Below are positions 44,205-55,963 of a stretch of 64,000 nucleotides of DNA, in pieces. The notes beneath the pieces were generated by a model. That model was given only the letters and a program-made list of their open reading frames with translations. It searched no databases and was not told the origin of the DNA. Made by a program: the position numbers and the translations under genes. Source of the DNA: Myrmaecium sp. VS I D KN 1 (lineage: Eukaryota; Ascomycota; Dothideomycetes; Valsariales; Valsariaceae); NCBI GenBank assembly GCA_019775845.1, contig JADQAV010000007.1, positions 558,390-622,389 on the forward strand, in the 5' to 3' direction. The number at the start of each line of letters is the position of its first letter. Within the stretch, counting starts at the first letter, position 1.

Positions 44205-45374
44205 TCACCGCTCTCCTTTTTCGATTTCCTCCTGCTCCTTCTTCCGCTGTGCCTCTTCCTCCCGCAGTAACGCCCACGCATCCTCGAACCCCCTTCCATC
44301 CAGATTACACTCGCTCGTGTTCCACTTCTTCCGGTACACCTCCCTCCCCCATTCACTCCACCGGTCAAACGCCCACTTTTCTGCTCCTGGCTCCCTCCAG
44401 AATGGCTCCTTCCGCACCCCGTCCGGCTCCTTCCCGCCCCGAAGCTGCCAAGTATTCCGTCCGCCTTTGTTTTCCCTCTTCTCCCGCATCATCCTCTCCA
44501 GCTTCCCCCTCAAAGCCTTGTATTTCTTCCCCGCCCCGCCTGTCGAAGCCACCTCTTCCGCTACCCCGGCGAACACCCTTTCGATGCCATCCACACTCCC
44601 CTCCACCGGTGCGGCCAGATCGAACACCGGTCCCGCAAAGACCGCCTTCTTCTTAATCCCAGCCATGTTGTACCGGCTGTACAGGTCACAGTCGCCGGCA
44701 TAGTACGGGATGCTCGTGTCCCAGCCGCCCAGCTCGCGGAGCGCATCCGTCTCCATCCACGTCAACCAGTCGTACTCGTAGTACAGGAAGCGGACGCCCT
44801 CCGCCCGCGCCGCCAGCATCAGCTCCACCACCTTGTCGTAGTACGTCGCGTTCAGCGCGCCGTCGTGTCCGTAGTCCCCCAGCACCGCCACGTCCTGGTG
44901 GCTCCAGAAGTACCACACCTGCCGGCGCTCGATGGCCTGGTGGAGGAAGAAGTTTTGCACCTGCGCGAAGGTGAGCAGGGTCGGCGTGCGGATCACCTCC
45001 ACGCCCAGGCTGCGCAGGTGGTTGTAGTCCAGGTACCGCGGCGAGTCCGGGTGCAGAAGACCTCGCTCGTTGGAGTCGAAGGTGCCCGTGTTATCGACGA
45101 CGGTGATGTGGTGGGCGGGCCAGCCGGCCGCGAGGTAGGAGGCCACGGTTTGGTGGAGGAGGAGAGGGTTGTGGCCGTAGGAGATGTAGAGCGGGGTCGA
45201 GGCAGCGGTCGAGGCATGGTTGGTGACGGCGGAGAGAGAAGGCTGGTGCGACGATAGCAGCGGGGAGAGTTGGTTCGGCTGGCGGTGCAGGAAGAAGACT
45301 GTGAGGGAGGAGAGGGTTAGGAGGAGCAGGACGAGGAACCGTTTGCTACGGAGAGGTTGGAGGGTGGTCGGCAT
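44205..45374 (-). CDS. Type II membrane glycosyltransferase-like protein
   Basis: Single exon, 389 residues from ATG 45374; the frame is open further upstream to 45488 but that part is UTR-like. A short basic N-terminus (LRSKR) precedes one transmembrane anchor (FLVLLLLTLSSLTVFFL), the topology of a Golgi type II enzyme. The luminal part has the GT-A-like segments PLYISYGHNPLLLHQTVASY and HHITVVDNTGTF, a possible acidic metal site in WYFWSHQDVAVLG, and YYEYDWLTWMETDALRELGG, with IPYYAGDCDLYSRY near the acceptor side. The final 60 residues are a charged Lys/Glu/Arg helix. It resembles uncharacterised fungal glycosyltransferase-family-2-like proteins; donor and acceptor are unknown. Confidence 0.75.
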   Translation of the reverse strand: MPTTLQPLRSKRFLVLLLLTLSSLTVFFLHRQPNQLSPLLSSHQPSLSAVTNHASTAASTPLYISYGHNPLLLHQTVASYLAAGWPAHHITVVDNTGTFDSNERGLLHPDSPRYLDYNHLRSLGVEVIRTPTLLTFAQVQNFFLHQAIERRQVWYFWSHQDVAVLGDYGHDGALNATYYDKVVELMLAARAEGVRFLYYEYDWLTWMETDALRELGGWDTSIPYYAGDCDLYSRYNMAGIKKKAVFAGPVFDLAAPVEGSVDGIERVFAGVAEEVASTGGAGKKYKALRGKLERMMREKRENKGGRNTWQLRGGKEPDGVRKEPFWREPGAEKWAFDRWSEWGREVYRKKWNTSECNLDGRGFEDAWALLREEEAQRKKEQEEIEKGER

Positions 45375-47789
45375 GGCAGAAGCGTCGTCAGCGGCCGCAT
45401 GAGGGCGTGCGTTTGCTGGAGCTGCGGATAGAGGTGGAGATGAGAGGAGGATGAAGATGAGGTTGAGGTCGCGCACGACATGCGACACGAGTGCGATAAC
45501 GATAAGCGACTCGACACAACTGAATGTTTACCCGTACAGTATCTTTGATTTTTGCATGTTTTCGTCGCGTTTTCCCTGTTTTTTGGGTATCTTCCCGTCC
45601 TGTAAACCCGATGAGGTAATGGAGGGGTTGTTTCTTTGGAATTAAGGTGGGGCCTAAGCGCGCCATAAGCGAGGCGGATCGATCGTGCGGATCGTGCGGA
45701 TCGTGCGGAGCTGGTGTCCCGGAACGGCCCCGGCATTTTACTCGATCAATTTCTGTAAGAAGCACCGTAGTTTATCGTGTCTCTTCTTGAAATAAGAGCT
45801 AGACCACTATAGCTGGATCTGTTATAAGCAGCAGGCTGTCTATCTTAATACCGTTCTGAGGCATTCGTGCGAGAGTCTACCTATAGTATCCGGTCCGCGG
45901 AGCCCGGAAGGCTGCTGAATCCTCGTATAAGTACATAATATTAATAGGAGGCTTGCTCGACCGCTGGGGAGTAGTATGAAGTAAATGATACTCTCTATGG
46001 TACGTCGATTGACTGTTCCATCGTGCCCTTTAGCTCGTACAATTGCTGGAAGATCCCCGAGGGAGTAAAACCAAATATTCTGGCGTTGTACGGCGTAAAA
46101 TCACACGGCGAGAGACATCTCCGTCTTTCCCTCAAGTCAACAATCTCGTTCTCGAATCCATCCGCTCCCAATCCCGTCATCTATCCTCTCAACAAGGAAC
46201 AGGATCCCGCCAAACCAAGGAGATCACCCCATCAAGGTAGGTAACACCCTCCCGAGCATCCGTCACTCACCAACCATAAATACGAGAAAACCTCACCAGC
46301 GAGAACTTACAGCCTTCCCGACCCGTCGATTCTCGCAGAGTAGTCACGGAATAGAAGCCGAATGCAACCTTTTCCCTCCCCTTCTCCTCCGCTAAGAGGA
46401 GGAGTACTTTGAGAAAACAACCTCACATCAACCTCGGGTCACCTGGAAGACGCACCTGAAGCGCGGTGTAAAGCAGACCAACGAGCAGACGAAGAAGCAG
46501 GAAAGAACTTTTAGCAGGGAGGGCAACTCAGTATACTATGCCTTAGCGACTGGTGATCCGCGGCGTACGGGGTCTAGCGGTGCGTTTGTTTTTCTGGTAA
46601 GTTGTTCTTTGCTTGCTTCTGAAGCTTCTCGTATACGGCTTGATGTCGTTCCTTCGCGTGTGCCATTAGTACAGGGTAGAAGACGGCTCGAGCGGACGAG
46701 GAGGGATGGAAATGGGTGTCTTTCGGAGTGGTGGTCCGATTGCTTTCGAAAGACTTGGGTTACTTTCGTGTCTTGCCAATCCTGTCTGTTCGGGTGAGAA
46801 AGGGAACATCAGCTGTGGATTCGGAGGCTGTTTCCTGTTCCCTTTGCGTGAGGAGTGCCTAAACGGAGATGTTCTTCCGCGCAGTGATGTCATCGAGTGA
46901 CCACAGGTGGTGACTGCTTCGCAGATCAGACCTGACAGACCGTTAGGGCTACTCAGCCCAGGATGTTAGAATACATCAGACTTATCCCTCGGAATGCAAG
47001 AAAAGAAAGGAAGTGTTTTTCATCGTCATGACGGAGAGGGAGTGACGATGGGACCTCCCACGTACACTCCACTTCTTCCCTTTCTTCTTCTTCGTTCCAA
47101 CCATCATCCCCACCCACCATGCATGACATCCCGTCCACTTCAAACTTTGCCGTCAAACGCTCCAACGTCGAACAGAAGATAAGAAAGACCGCGCAAGCAG
47201 AGCAGAAAACAATGGGTATTCCAACGTCATCACCTTCAGGTTGTATGTAACTACCGAACCGTTGGTCGGTGCACCGTGGGTCAGCCATCCGGCCCTGCCA
47301 AGCCTCGCCCTCTCTCACGACGATCACACCCCTCTCCTCTCCGCTTTTCATCTCGCTTGGAGTGGAGGAGTGGAGAGATGAGTGAGTGAGCGAATGCAGG
47401 GGAGCCGGTATACGTCAACTATCTGCACCGGTGTCGGTAGCGGTGTCGAGTGACGAAGGAAAGACAGAAAGCAAGGACATCCGTCACTAAGGCACGATGG
47501 AAGGACGGATAGTAGTTGAAATTCATTCATTGGATTATCATTATGGAAAAATGCTATAGCTAAGCTTGTATGGATTAATAGTCATCAAGATTTTTCTCTT
47601 TTTTGTTCCCTTCGATTGGGTTGGTTTGGGGTCCGCATTCAACTCATCAGGGCATGCAACAGAGTGCTGCACCTTAGAGGCCGTTGCGCGTCATCTCTCA
47701 TCCTGTCATACTCTTTCCTATCTGTACAAACATCGTTCCTGACGCAACAAATGATGGTTCCACTGTAGAGGGAAGAATAAAAAAGCCAT
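45375..47789. other. Gene-poor stretch with an AT-rich part
   Basis: Promoter of the glycosyltransferase-like gene and 3' UTR of the But2-domain gene flank about 2 kb without a supported gene. Around 45740-46000 base composition turns AT-rich and TpA-rich. Open frames near 46023-46244 (plus) and 46953-47351 (minus) match nothing I recognise. Confidence 0.45.
45681..45707. repeat. Three-copy 9-base tandem repeat
   Basis: Three perfect copies of GATCGTGCG. Non-coding. Confidence 0.9.
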
Positions 47790-49106
47790 TTAGCACTTGC
47801 GGACGTACAGACCGATGGGGCTGGGGTTGTAGTCCTGGAAGTACTCGAGGCTGAAGCTGCCGGAGCCGCAGGCCTCGTAGGCGACCGTCTGGCCGGCGGC
47901 GCAGGAGCCGGAGGCGACGACGTAGCTGTTGCCGGGGGCGAGGGCGGTGGTGGCCAGCGTGGTGCCTTGGCCCTGCACGTCGTTCCAGGTGGTCGTCTGG
48001 CTGACGGCGGAGGGGAGCTGAGAGAAGGTCACGTCGCCGCTGCCGGAGACGGTGAAGGAAGACGTCTCGAGCTCGTCCTGGGTAGGGAAGAGGAAGACGA
48101 CGGTGCAGGTGCTGCCGGCGTAGTCCTGCGGGATGTCGAAGTTGTACAGCGAGCACACCGTGCTGCTGATCTCGCCGTTGTAGCTCGTGCCGTAGCTCTG
48201 CGTCGGCGTGGACGAGTTGACCGGCACGATCAGGTGGGGGTACTGGTAGTCGCCGTTCAGGTCCTCAGGGCAAGTCGAGGAGCTAGCCGAGGGGGCAGCG
48301 GAGGATGCCGTCGCAGGGGAAGACGCAGCAGAAGCCGCAGAGGCAGGCGAGGATGCAGCCTCGGTGCTGGTAGCGGGAGCGGCCGGAGCGGCCGGAGAGG
48401 TTACGGTGGTAACGGGCTGAGGAGCCGCGGAGCTCTCAACAGGGGCCGAGGAGGCAGATGCCGCGGGCTGGGTCTGGCTCTGGCCCTCGGAGGTCATGCA
48501 CACCGTGGTAGTGAGGGTGGTGTGGACGGTGGTCTCGGGGGTCGAGGCTGCGGCGGAGGAGACGGACTGAATCGGACCGCCCGGCTGAGTCACGGCGGAG
48601 GAAGTAGCCTGCGTCTGCGCCTGTGAGGTGGCGGCCGCGGAAGACGGGGAGGAGGCGGCGGACGAGCTGGCGCCACAGGAGCTGGAGGCGGTCAAGCTGA
48701 TCTCCACGCAGAGGTCCTGGCCGGAAACGGGGGTGGTGTAGATGTTGTACTCGCTGGAGGTGGCCGGGCAAGCGTAGAACTGGGTGTTGCCGTTGTAGGC
48801 GAGGGCGCCGCCGGAGCCGACGGAGAAGCCAGTGGTCGCGGTCGCGCCGCTGTCGCACTGGAACTGGGTGGTGGGAGCGGTCAGGATGCAGCCGCGACCG
48901 CTCTGGTCGGTAATGCCGCCGTTGCTGAGGCAGTAGGTGGCGGGGGAGTAGCTGCCGCCGATGCGGTTCTGACCATCGGACAGCTGGCCGACGGTGCCCG
49001 ACTGACCGCCGGAAGCGGTGAGCTGGAAGCAGCACTGGTCATCGCGGCGGAGGACGGCTGCCGAGGTCGTGAGACCGAAAGCGAGGGCGGAGAAGGCGTA
49101 TCTCAT
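47790..49106 (-). CDS. Secreted cell-wall protein with But2 C-terminal domain
   Basis: Single exon, 438 residues. A signal peptide (MRYAFSALAFGLTTSAAVLR, with a likely KEX2-type RR site) precedes a Cys-rich N-terminal domain CCFQLTASGGQSGTVGQLSD, with GGITDQSGRGCIL and QFQCDSGA. A long Ser/Ala/Thr/Pro linker (about residues 150-270), likely heavily O-glycosylated, leads to the But2-type beta domain containing YPHLIVPVNSSTPTQSYG, ISSTVCSLYNFDIP and TCTVVFLFPTQDELETSSF. The protein ends in LYVRKC without a hydrophobic GPI tail, so it is probably secreted or wall-attached by other means. The domain order is common in ascomycete wall proteins of unknown function. Confidence 0.87.
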   Translation of the reverse strand: MRYAFSALAFGLTTSAAVLRRDDQCCFQLTASGGQSGTVGQLSDGQNRIGGSYSPATYCLSNGGITDQSGRGCILTAPTTQFQCDSGATATTGFSVGSGGALAYNGNTQFYACPATSSEYNIYTTPVSGQDLCVEISLTASSSCGASSSAASSPSSAAATSQAQTQATSSAVTQPGGPIQSVSSAAASTPETTVHTTLTTTVCMTSEGQSQTQPAASASSAPVESSAAPQPVTTVTSPAAPAAPATSTEAASSPASAASAASSPATASSAAPSASSSTCPEDLNGDYQYPHLIVPVNSSTPTQSYGTSYNGEISSTVCSLYNFDIPQDYAGSTCTVVFLFPTQDELETSSFTVSGSGDVTFSQLPSAVSQTTTWNDVQGQGTTLATTALAPGNSYVVASGSCAAGQTVAYEACGSGSFSLEYFQDYNPSPIGLYVRKC

Positions 49107-49264
49107 GATGATGTCTGGAGAGCGTGTGGGGATGAACGATAGTTGACTTTGTGAAACGAAGGATGAGAGGCCTCTTGCGGTCGCGGGGAGGAGAGTGGTG
49201 GTGATTGTGGTGATGCAGTTGAAGCTGCTGGATGGTTGACTGGAGAGAGGTACTCGGGGAGTTA

Positions 49265-49271
49265 CTTATAG
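49265..49271 (-). promoter_or_regulatory. Possible TATA box of the But2-domain gene
   Basis: CTATAAG on the minus strand, about 160 bases before ATG 49106. Confidence 0.4.
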
Positions 49272-52200
49272 TTGCTCTTCCTCTCCAGCTCGTCCCCAAG
49301 ACCCTCCGAGGTTGAAGGAGTGACATGACGCTGTACTCATGACGCTGTGCCCGTATCGTTCGGCTCCATTGGGAAGGGCGGACAGTGCTAGCTCGGTACC
49401 GGTTGGATCTGCAGACACGATCTGGCCTGACGCACGATTTATGACGACGACGTGGTCCAGTAGTTTACAACAACGACAGCACCGATGGTGGTGTGTTGGG
49501 GCTGGTGTAAAGGCTGGCAGCCGGTAGAGCGGTGGGACGGGCTGGGACGGGCTGGTGATGGAGCAGCAGAGGCGAGCAACGGGATTGAGGTTCCCCACAC
49601 GCCAATCCTCGTATTCCGGCCGATCAAAGTGGAGTGAAAAGAACGGGGTAGGTAAATAGCGTGGATGTGCGCTGATGGGCTGCCAGGATGCGAGGAGGTG
49701 AGCAGATCCGGGCCGGCACAGGACCGCTCCATGCTCCGTAGGAAGTCCAGTAGTCTGCCCAGCGTGAAGTTCGAGCCGGCAAGGGAGCATGCAGCCGCCC
49801 CTTACCCTGCTAAGAATAGATTATGCACCAAAGGAATGGCGCTGGGCTGGGCTGTTTGCTGAAGGAGTGACAATCAACAATGGCGGTGGTGGTGGATGGT
49901 TATAGGGAGGAAGGGTGGATGGCTGAGGGCGCACCTGTGTCACCCTCATTGGTCGCACTCACGAGAGAGGCGGGCGGAGTGAAATGCACCAGTCCTGGTC
50001 GGTTCCTGTCGGGGCGGAAGTTCGGATAAGCTTCTGTTCCCCGTTCGTGAGGTTCGATGATGGTGTTTAGTCAACTGACGTAACCGCCTGGCGCTCTGCC
50101 GGTCCGTGACGTTGCGGCCTCACAACCGATGGAGCTATCCCTTTCCCGGTCGTCCGGTCCTTTTGCTGTACACGCCTCGGTTTCCTTACCGCTTCGCCTT
50201 TCTCGACTGCTCCATTGGCTGTTCACAGTTTCCGCAGCCCGCGGTATGACGCACGATACGTTATGTACGGATTCGGACGTGTCAGAAACCGAATGCCTTT
50301 TCGGGTGAGCATATGCGAGGCTGTGGTTAGCCTGCGGTTCGGCTCAAGCTCTCCTCCGAGGTCGCCGGCAACTCTCTCGCTCTGTTCCTTTCGATGGCCA
50401 CGGCTCGCGGAGGGGTACAGACAGGGATGGGCACAAGAAGATGTCTTGGTCAATGATCGAATGGATCATGCAGTGTACACCAGATGGCTGCTGCTGTACT
50501 TGACATCGATACTGTCGCGCCAGCCTCGGCGTCAGAATTATTCCCCTCGTCCATCGGAGCAGCGTCATTCATCGATGGCTTGCTTGCTCGAGCTCCCTTT
50601 CAATCTTCCCATCAACGGCGAAGCCTGCGTGGGGAAAGGAAACTCACAATCCCTCCATAGCGTTGAATAACAGATTTCATGCTGCTGACAGTCCTTCGGC
50701 TCCGTCAACTCCGAGCGATTTCTGCACCGCGGCACAGGAGGAACTTCCACCAACGACATTATCGAGGGAAACCTATAAAAAGAAAAAAAGAGGAGACTTC
50801 ATCCGCTGGGTACTCCTCGGCCGTGTGGTTGTCTTCGTCATCCTGCTGTCTTTAACTCATAACCTTCTCCACGTCCACGATATCCGAGCCAAAGATCATG
50901 ACTGCCGTTGCTGACTGATCCATCCATAATCTCATCTTCGGTGGGACCCCGAACCCGTCAACAAAGAGGAACAGGCAAGAAATCCGCGCGCTCTTCAACA
51001 GGGACGTGGATGCGAGGGCGAGTGGAGAGACGGAGGACGGCAAGCAAAGCAAGGGCGCTCAGCCCCCCCGCCCCGGGGCAAATCCAGGGATCGACGCGCC
51101 GACCTGCCCGTTGGTCGGCCAAACGGTGGCGTTGCGGACCCGTCCAGCGCGCCCCACCTCGCCGGACCAGCTAGGATTCCCCACATTTTCCAACTCACAA
51201 ACCACTCACGCCTCCCTCCCCCCTCTCTTCTCATTTCTTTCCACCCTGGACCTTGCTGCGACTCCCGCTGCAAGCGACACGGAAGGGGATGCAAAGAGCA
51301 AAAAGAAAGGTGAAGAGCAGCATCTCGTGCAGAGATCCACAGCGCATCCTCTCCATGCAGCATGCAGCAAAGCAGCAGCCCTTCCCTCCCAGCCTGCCGC
51401 CCATCTCTGTACAACACCTGTACAATCGTGACACCAACCCGTCGCACAAATCACAAACAAACCACGACATCAGTACAACCGCACGCGTTTTTCTCCCCGG
51501 CAACAGAAGCAAACAACACTCCACCACTCGGCGATGATGTCGCGCATATGCATTGCATTGCATGGTTGTGTCGCACGCCCGCCTTTCTCGTTGCCCAGGG
51601 AGAAGCCTCGCATCCCCAGCCTTTTGTCGTTGGCAAAAGGGGGAGCACGATGGGAGGCTGGAGACTCGAGGTCGGAGGCTGGAGTGGCTTCACCGCCATC
51701 TCTCACCGTATCGTTTGTACATCGAGAGCATCGAGCCGCGGCTAACGTGTGGAAGCGGAGGGGTAGGTCGTCTGTCGTCGTCTTCCCTCCCTCTTCTTCT
51801 TCTGTTCTGTTCCTGCCCCTTTGCCTTTCCTTTCTTTGCGCTGACAGGTGTGAATGCAAACGCAAACGCCGCGGAAAGAGTCTGTGGTTGATTATCGCTG
51901 CCCAATCTGAGCAGTTGTAGGAGTAGGGTAGAACGGAGCTGCTTCTCGACAAGCCGGAGAAGATGGTAGCCTTTTATTCCTTCAGCGTAGCGACTTCTGC
52001 CTTCTATCTTCCTCTTTTCTCATCTATCCTAGGCTGTTATCATCCTCTCTCGCGACGAGAGATCGCGAACATGCGAGGTTGAAGTACTCGTTGACTGACC
52101 GTTGACAGGGTTGCGACCATCACCACATCAAGTGAGCGCAAGGCTGGGCCAGGGCTAATAATAACCAGGTAGCCCTCCACAACCCGACAGTGAAACTGCT

Positions 52201-52540
52201 TCTTTCAAACAACCAATCTTCGGGAGCTAGTTTTGATGTATATTTATTCACTTTAGATGACACCCCGCCAAGCCCACGAATCAGGCCGCTGCGGCACCTT
52301 GGCAGACGCACGAGTCATCTATCGCCGGAGAAAAGAGGCCTCCCGTCTGTCACTCCACGGCACAGAGCATGCTTGCCGTGCCGGCGGAGAAATTCTTGCG
52401 CCCTTCCGCCCCCTGGTTCACACAGGTTTTCCTGGTTGAAAGGTCGGAGCTTCGCCTCCTGAACCCGGGAGAGACGTCTCGCTTCCGCCCCCCCTTTACC
52501 GAACGCGGCTTCGCTTAATCCCGCCGAAACAGCAGTTCAC

Positions 52541-52571
52541 CCCNNACCCCCCCCCCCCCCCCCCCCCCCCC
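52541..52571. repeat. Poly-C tract with two ambiguous bases
   Basis: Two N at 52544-52545 followed by A and about 25 C. The length is probably not reliable: this looks like a sequencing or assembly limit. Confidence 0.85.
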
Positions 52572-52833
52572 GTCGTCCCGGCCCCCTGAAACGAAACACG
52601 TCTGGCACTGTTTTCGGTGTGGAGAGGGGTCGCCTCATCGGTCCATGAGGATCTCCTGGCCGTGAGGATGTTCCGATAATCAACTTGATACAGGGGCACG
52701 GGATGTGGAGGGCATCAGTCGTTGATAGAGATGTACAAATACTGTGACCACCACCAGTAGTTTTCTCCCTCATCATCAACCATCACCACTTCAGAAATCC
52801 AGTATCCCGTCTACCAAGCCTTCAATCATTACC

Positions 52834-53593
52834 ATGCCGTCCTCCCGCAACGTCCTCACCACCCTCGCGGCCCTCGCTAGCACCGCCTCCGCCGCCTTCG
52901 GCCCAGCCTTCTCCACGGGACCCGTCTCCAACAACACGTTCATCCGGGAGTCGACGGCGACGCTGGTCCTGCCCAAGGTGCCGACGAACAACAACGGCGA
53001 CGCCTCGCTCTGGGTCGGCATGGGCACCTCCAACGGCGACCTCATCCAGTCCATCGCGGAGAACTACGCCTCGAGCAGCTGGAGCGTGTACGCCTACACG
53101 CTCCTGGAGACCAGCGCGACAAGCCAGATGCCCGTCCAGTCCGAAGCCACCGACGCCTCCGAGGGCGACCAAATCACCATGCACTGTAAGCTTCCTCCCC
53201 TCCTCCCTCCCTCCACCTCATCCACCCCTCGCCCCAGCAAACAGCAATGGACATCACGATCTAACCCACAACGCAGACAAATACGACGACAGCACCGGCA
53301 ACTACACCCAGACGGTGCTGCTGAACGGGGCCCAGGTCGCCACGCTCTCCACCTCCGACGGCTACGCCCAGGGCTGGGGCTCGGCCGTCGAGTGCGCGGC
53401 CGAGGACTGCGGCACCGTGCCCGCCCACAAGTGGATTGACGTCGAGATCATCCTCGACGCCGCCGACCCGGACTACATCGACACCCTTGCTCTCGGCGAG
53501 GGCGTCGTGGCGAGCATGACCACCTGCGATGATGGCGTGACGTGGGATGTGGGGACGATTGAGATTCCGGAGTTTACTTTTGGTAGCTCGTAG
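52834..53593 (+). CDS. Secreted protein resembling the glutamic peptidase (G1) fold
   Basis: Exons 52834-53185 and 53277-53593 give 222 residues; the 91-base intron splits a Tyr codon. A signal peptide (SRNVLTTLAALASTASA) precedes a beta-rich domain. Segments ASLWVGMGTSNGDLIQSIAE, SVYAYTLLETSATSQMPV, EGDQITMHYKYDDSTGNYTQ, VLLNGAQVATLSTSDGYAQG and GSAVECAAEDCG run parallel to the strands of eqolisins, where the catalytic pair is a Gln in the first segment and a Glu in the last. Here Gln in DLIQS and Glu in AVECAA sit in comparable places. Whether it is an active peptidase or a lectin-like relative cannot be told; it lacks the propeptide usual for eqolisins. Confidence 0.7.
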
Positions 53594-55963
53594 GTGGATG
53601 GCGGAGTGAGGTAGTGCGGGGTGAAGGGAGTAGTTGTGTGGTGAAGTGGTGGGGTGAGGTTGGGAGTGGCCCTTGTTTTTGTTTTGTTTTTGTCATCTAA
53701 AAGCGAGCGTTTCAGTATCTCCATTTCCGCGCTTGATGAGCCTTTTTAACACCCATTCTGTTGCCTTGGCTTTCTTGAAAGCTGATCGTAGTATGATGCT
53801 TTTGCGTTCGACTAAGACCCACGACCTTCCTGTGTAAAATTGTAAGCCCACACAGTATCAGCACCCACGTCCTGGCATTCAACGTACCGTTCTCATCCAC
53901 CGAGGCCCCTTGTGTAGTATTTGCGACCTTGCAGAGTCAGAGCCTAGCAACGTCAGAACAGTCGAAAGATGAAGCAGCGCCTCGGACTGGGTCAACCAGC
54001 TTCAAAGTGAGCAGCGCGGCGGTTGAACATGTGAGAGCTTTTCCCCCGCTCCGCATGCACCCGCATCAGACAATGCAGTAACAGCCGGTCATACGAGTAA
54101 CCGCGACGCGGCTTGTCTGAGTGGAGGTGCAATCGGCGGATAAGATTCGACTCTGCTTGTGTGGAATTGTTGGGTTGGCTTTGGAGGAGCGAGGCGGGAT
54201 TGCTCTTATCTCTCAACCGTGCAAACGGGACCGATGGGCTTTTAAGACGAGGAAATATATGAAATACGAGAAGCAAAAGAATGGATTTGGATACTGATAT
54301 ATGCAGATCTCTGGTCTCCCTATACATCGTTGGTTCTCTTCCGCTTGGAGCATTGAGCGCTACACCTTCGTCTCGATATTGCTTCCGAACCCAGTCCGGG
54401 CCTCCTCCGGCTCAGCAGGCTGTCAGAACATGGCCTCGAATGGCCCAGAAGGAGCACGGTCATCGATACGGCAAGAGGCGTGTTCGAGGACGACGAGAAG
54501 GGTGGGGAGGACATCGGATCCCTGTGTGAGGGTAATGTGCTGTTGGGAGAGACTTATCAGCCTCATTTATTGATTGGAACTCCCCGTGTCATACGAAACA
54601 CGCTCTACCAGTTATCTGGGATGTTTCTATGTGTTCGCGATGTCAGCGGTGACCCTCTGGCTGATGCCGTAGTGTAAGTATCCGGAAATTCCCTACGATT
54701 ATTTGAAATAACCCAATCGAGCGTTAGTCGCCGGCCATAGAGAATATCAGAAGCTATTATCCGATATCGAAAGACCGAGGAATAAGGCATATTACTCTCT
54801 TCCATCAAAGATCGAATACTTTATCACGCAGGTAGTTTCTCCTGTGTGCTGGGCGCCTCTTTCGTTCCACCGCGGAATATACCATATCGGAATATCCTCG
54901 GCGAAGCCCGTTGCCTGACGTGCCTGACGTGCCTGACAGGCACACCACGCGGCGGTACCTGAATGTTCATGCGATCTCGGTCCGCGCACCCGTCCACTCT
55001 CCAGCACCACACTCAAAACGAAACGCCGGCGCGATCTACCGGCCGCGTCATGGAAATGCACTGCCCGCCCCACCGCGCAGTACGTAAGCTGTTGACAGAC
55101 CGGTTAATGCCGAGAGAGGCATTTGGGAGCGGTCAGTTAACCTAGTCATGCTTCCTTTGAGAGAGGGTGATTTTGGCTATGGTAAGAGTTCCATGGTACA
55201 TGGGATCACGGTGGAGGTGTTTGAACAGCTTACTAACGTTCCAGGGAAGTGTGACAATGGATTTTGAAGATCTAAAGCTGATGCTCTCGGAAGGGTCATG
55301 GCCATTCCGACCCGTCCGATCATCTACAAGTATAGTGCGATATCGGCATATAAAATACAATATTTAGATGCATGGTGAGAATTCATCAGAGCAAAGCAGA
55401 CGAAGCAAGCCAAGTCTCTGCCAAGCACAGTCAAGCTCAAGGCTAACAGAGACAAGCTTTTGTGATCAACGAAGGAGTTACCCCAGTCACTCCTAGTGCC
55501 TCACCCCTCGATTGATCAGATTACGCAGACCGATGTTTCCGTTTGGGACAAGGTGCGGAGACGAGGCTCTCGGCAGTTTTATCGGGACTTGCCAGACCGA
55601 AGACAAGAGGCTCTATCCATATCATCTCGGAAACTACCACTCGATGTAGTAGACGGACAGACAACCACCCACGCAACGCCATCGACGGCGCCACGACGAC
55701 CCTAACTCTCGGCCCGTCCCTCGCTGGGACCTCACTGTTGGGATACGCGTACAAACGCACCGGCACTATGCCGTTCTGTTCTGCAAGATCACCGAGTCTA
55801 TGGATCTCCCTGCCTCGTCCGGCACCCCGTTGAGTGACGGGCCGACTGTGACAGGCTCATGATCGCTCCCTGTTAAATATCTCCACCCCTCGCCCATCAC
55901 TCTCCTCCCCACCGCAACCGCTCCCTCCTCTTGTCGTGTTCGATTGTGGCCAATCAATCGGAC
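53594..55963. other. Gene-poor stretch
   Basis: 3' UTR of the secreted protein, then about 2 kb without a supported gene, then the esterase promoter (a TTAAATA box near 55873). A plus-strand frame at about 54520-54674 carries a weak similarity discussed as a possible gene remnant. Confidence 0.45.
54912..54938. repeat. Three-copy 9-base tandem repeat
   Basis: Unit TGCCTGACG, two perfect copies and a third with one changed base. Non-coding. Confidence 0.85.

Larger units (their letters stand above)
49107..52833. other. Long gene-poor stretch with an assembly gap in a C-run
   Basis: Upstream of the But2 gene and upstream of the next plus-strand gene, so divergent promoters. No coding region was supported in 3.7 kb; frames at 49266-49790, 51006-51431 and 51470-51952 lack domains and codon-bias support. 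A poly-C tract with two undetermined bases lies at 52541-52571. Confidence 0.5.

Noticed and set aside
46023-46244. Plus-strand frames that might be a transposase relic
   Set aside because: No catalytic motif, no terminal inverted repeats or target duplication could be seen.
46953-47351. 132-residue minus-strand frame with a short hydrophobic part
   Set aside because: No domain, random-looking composition and no supporting splice sites.
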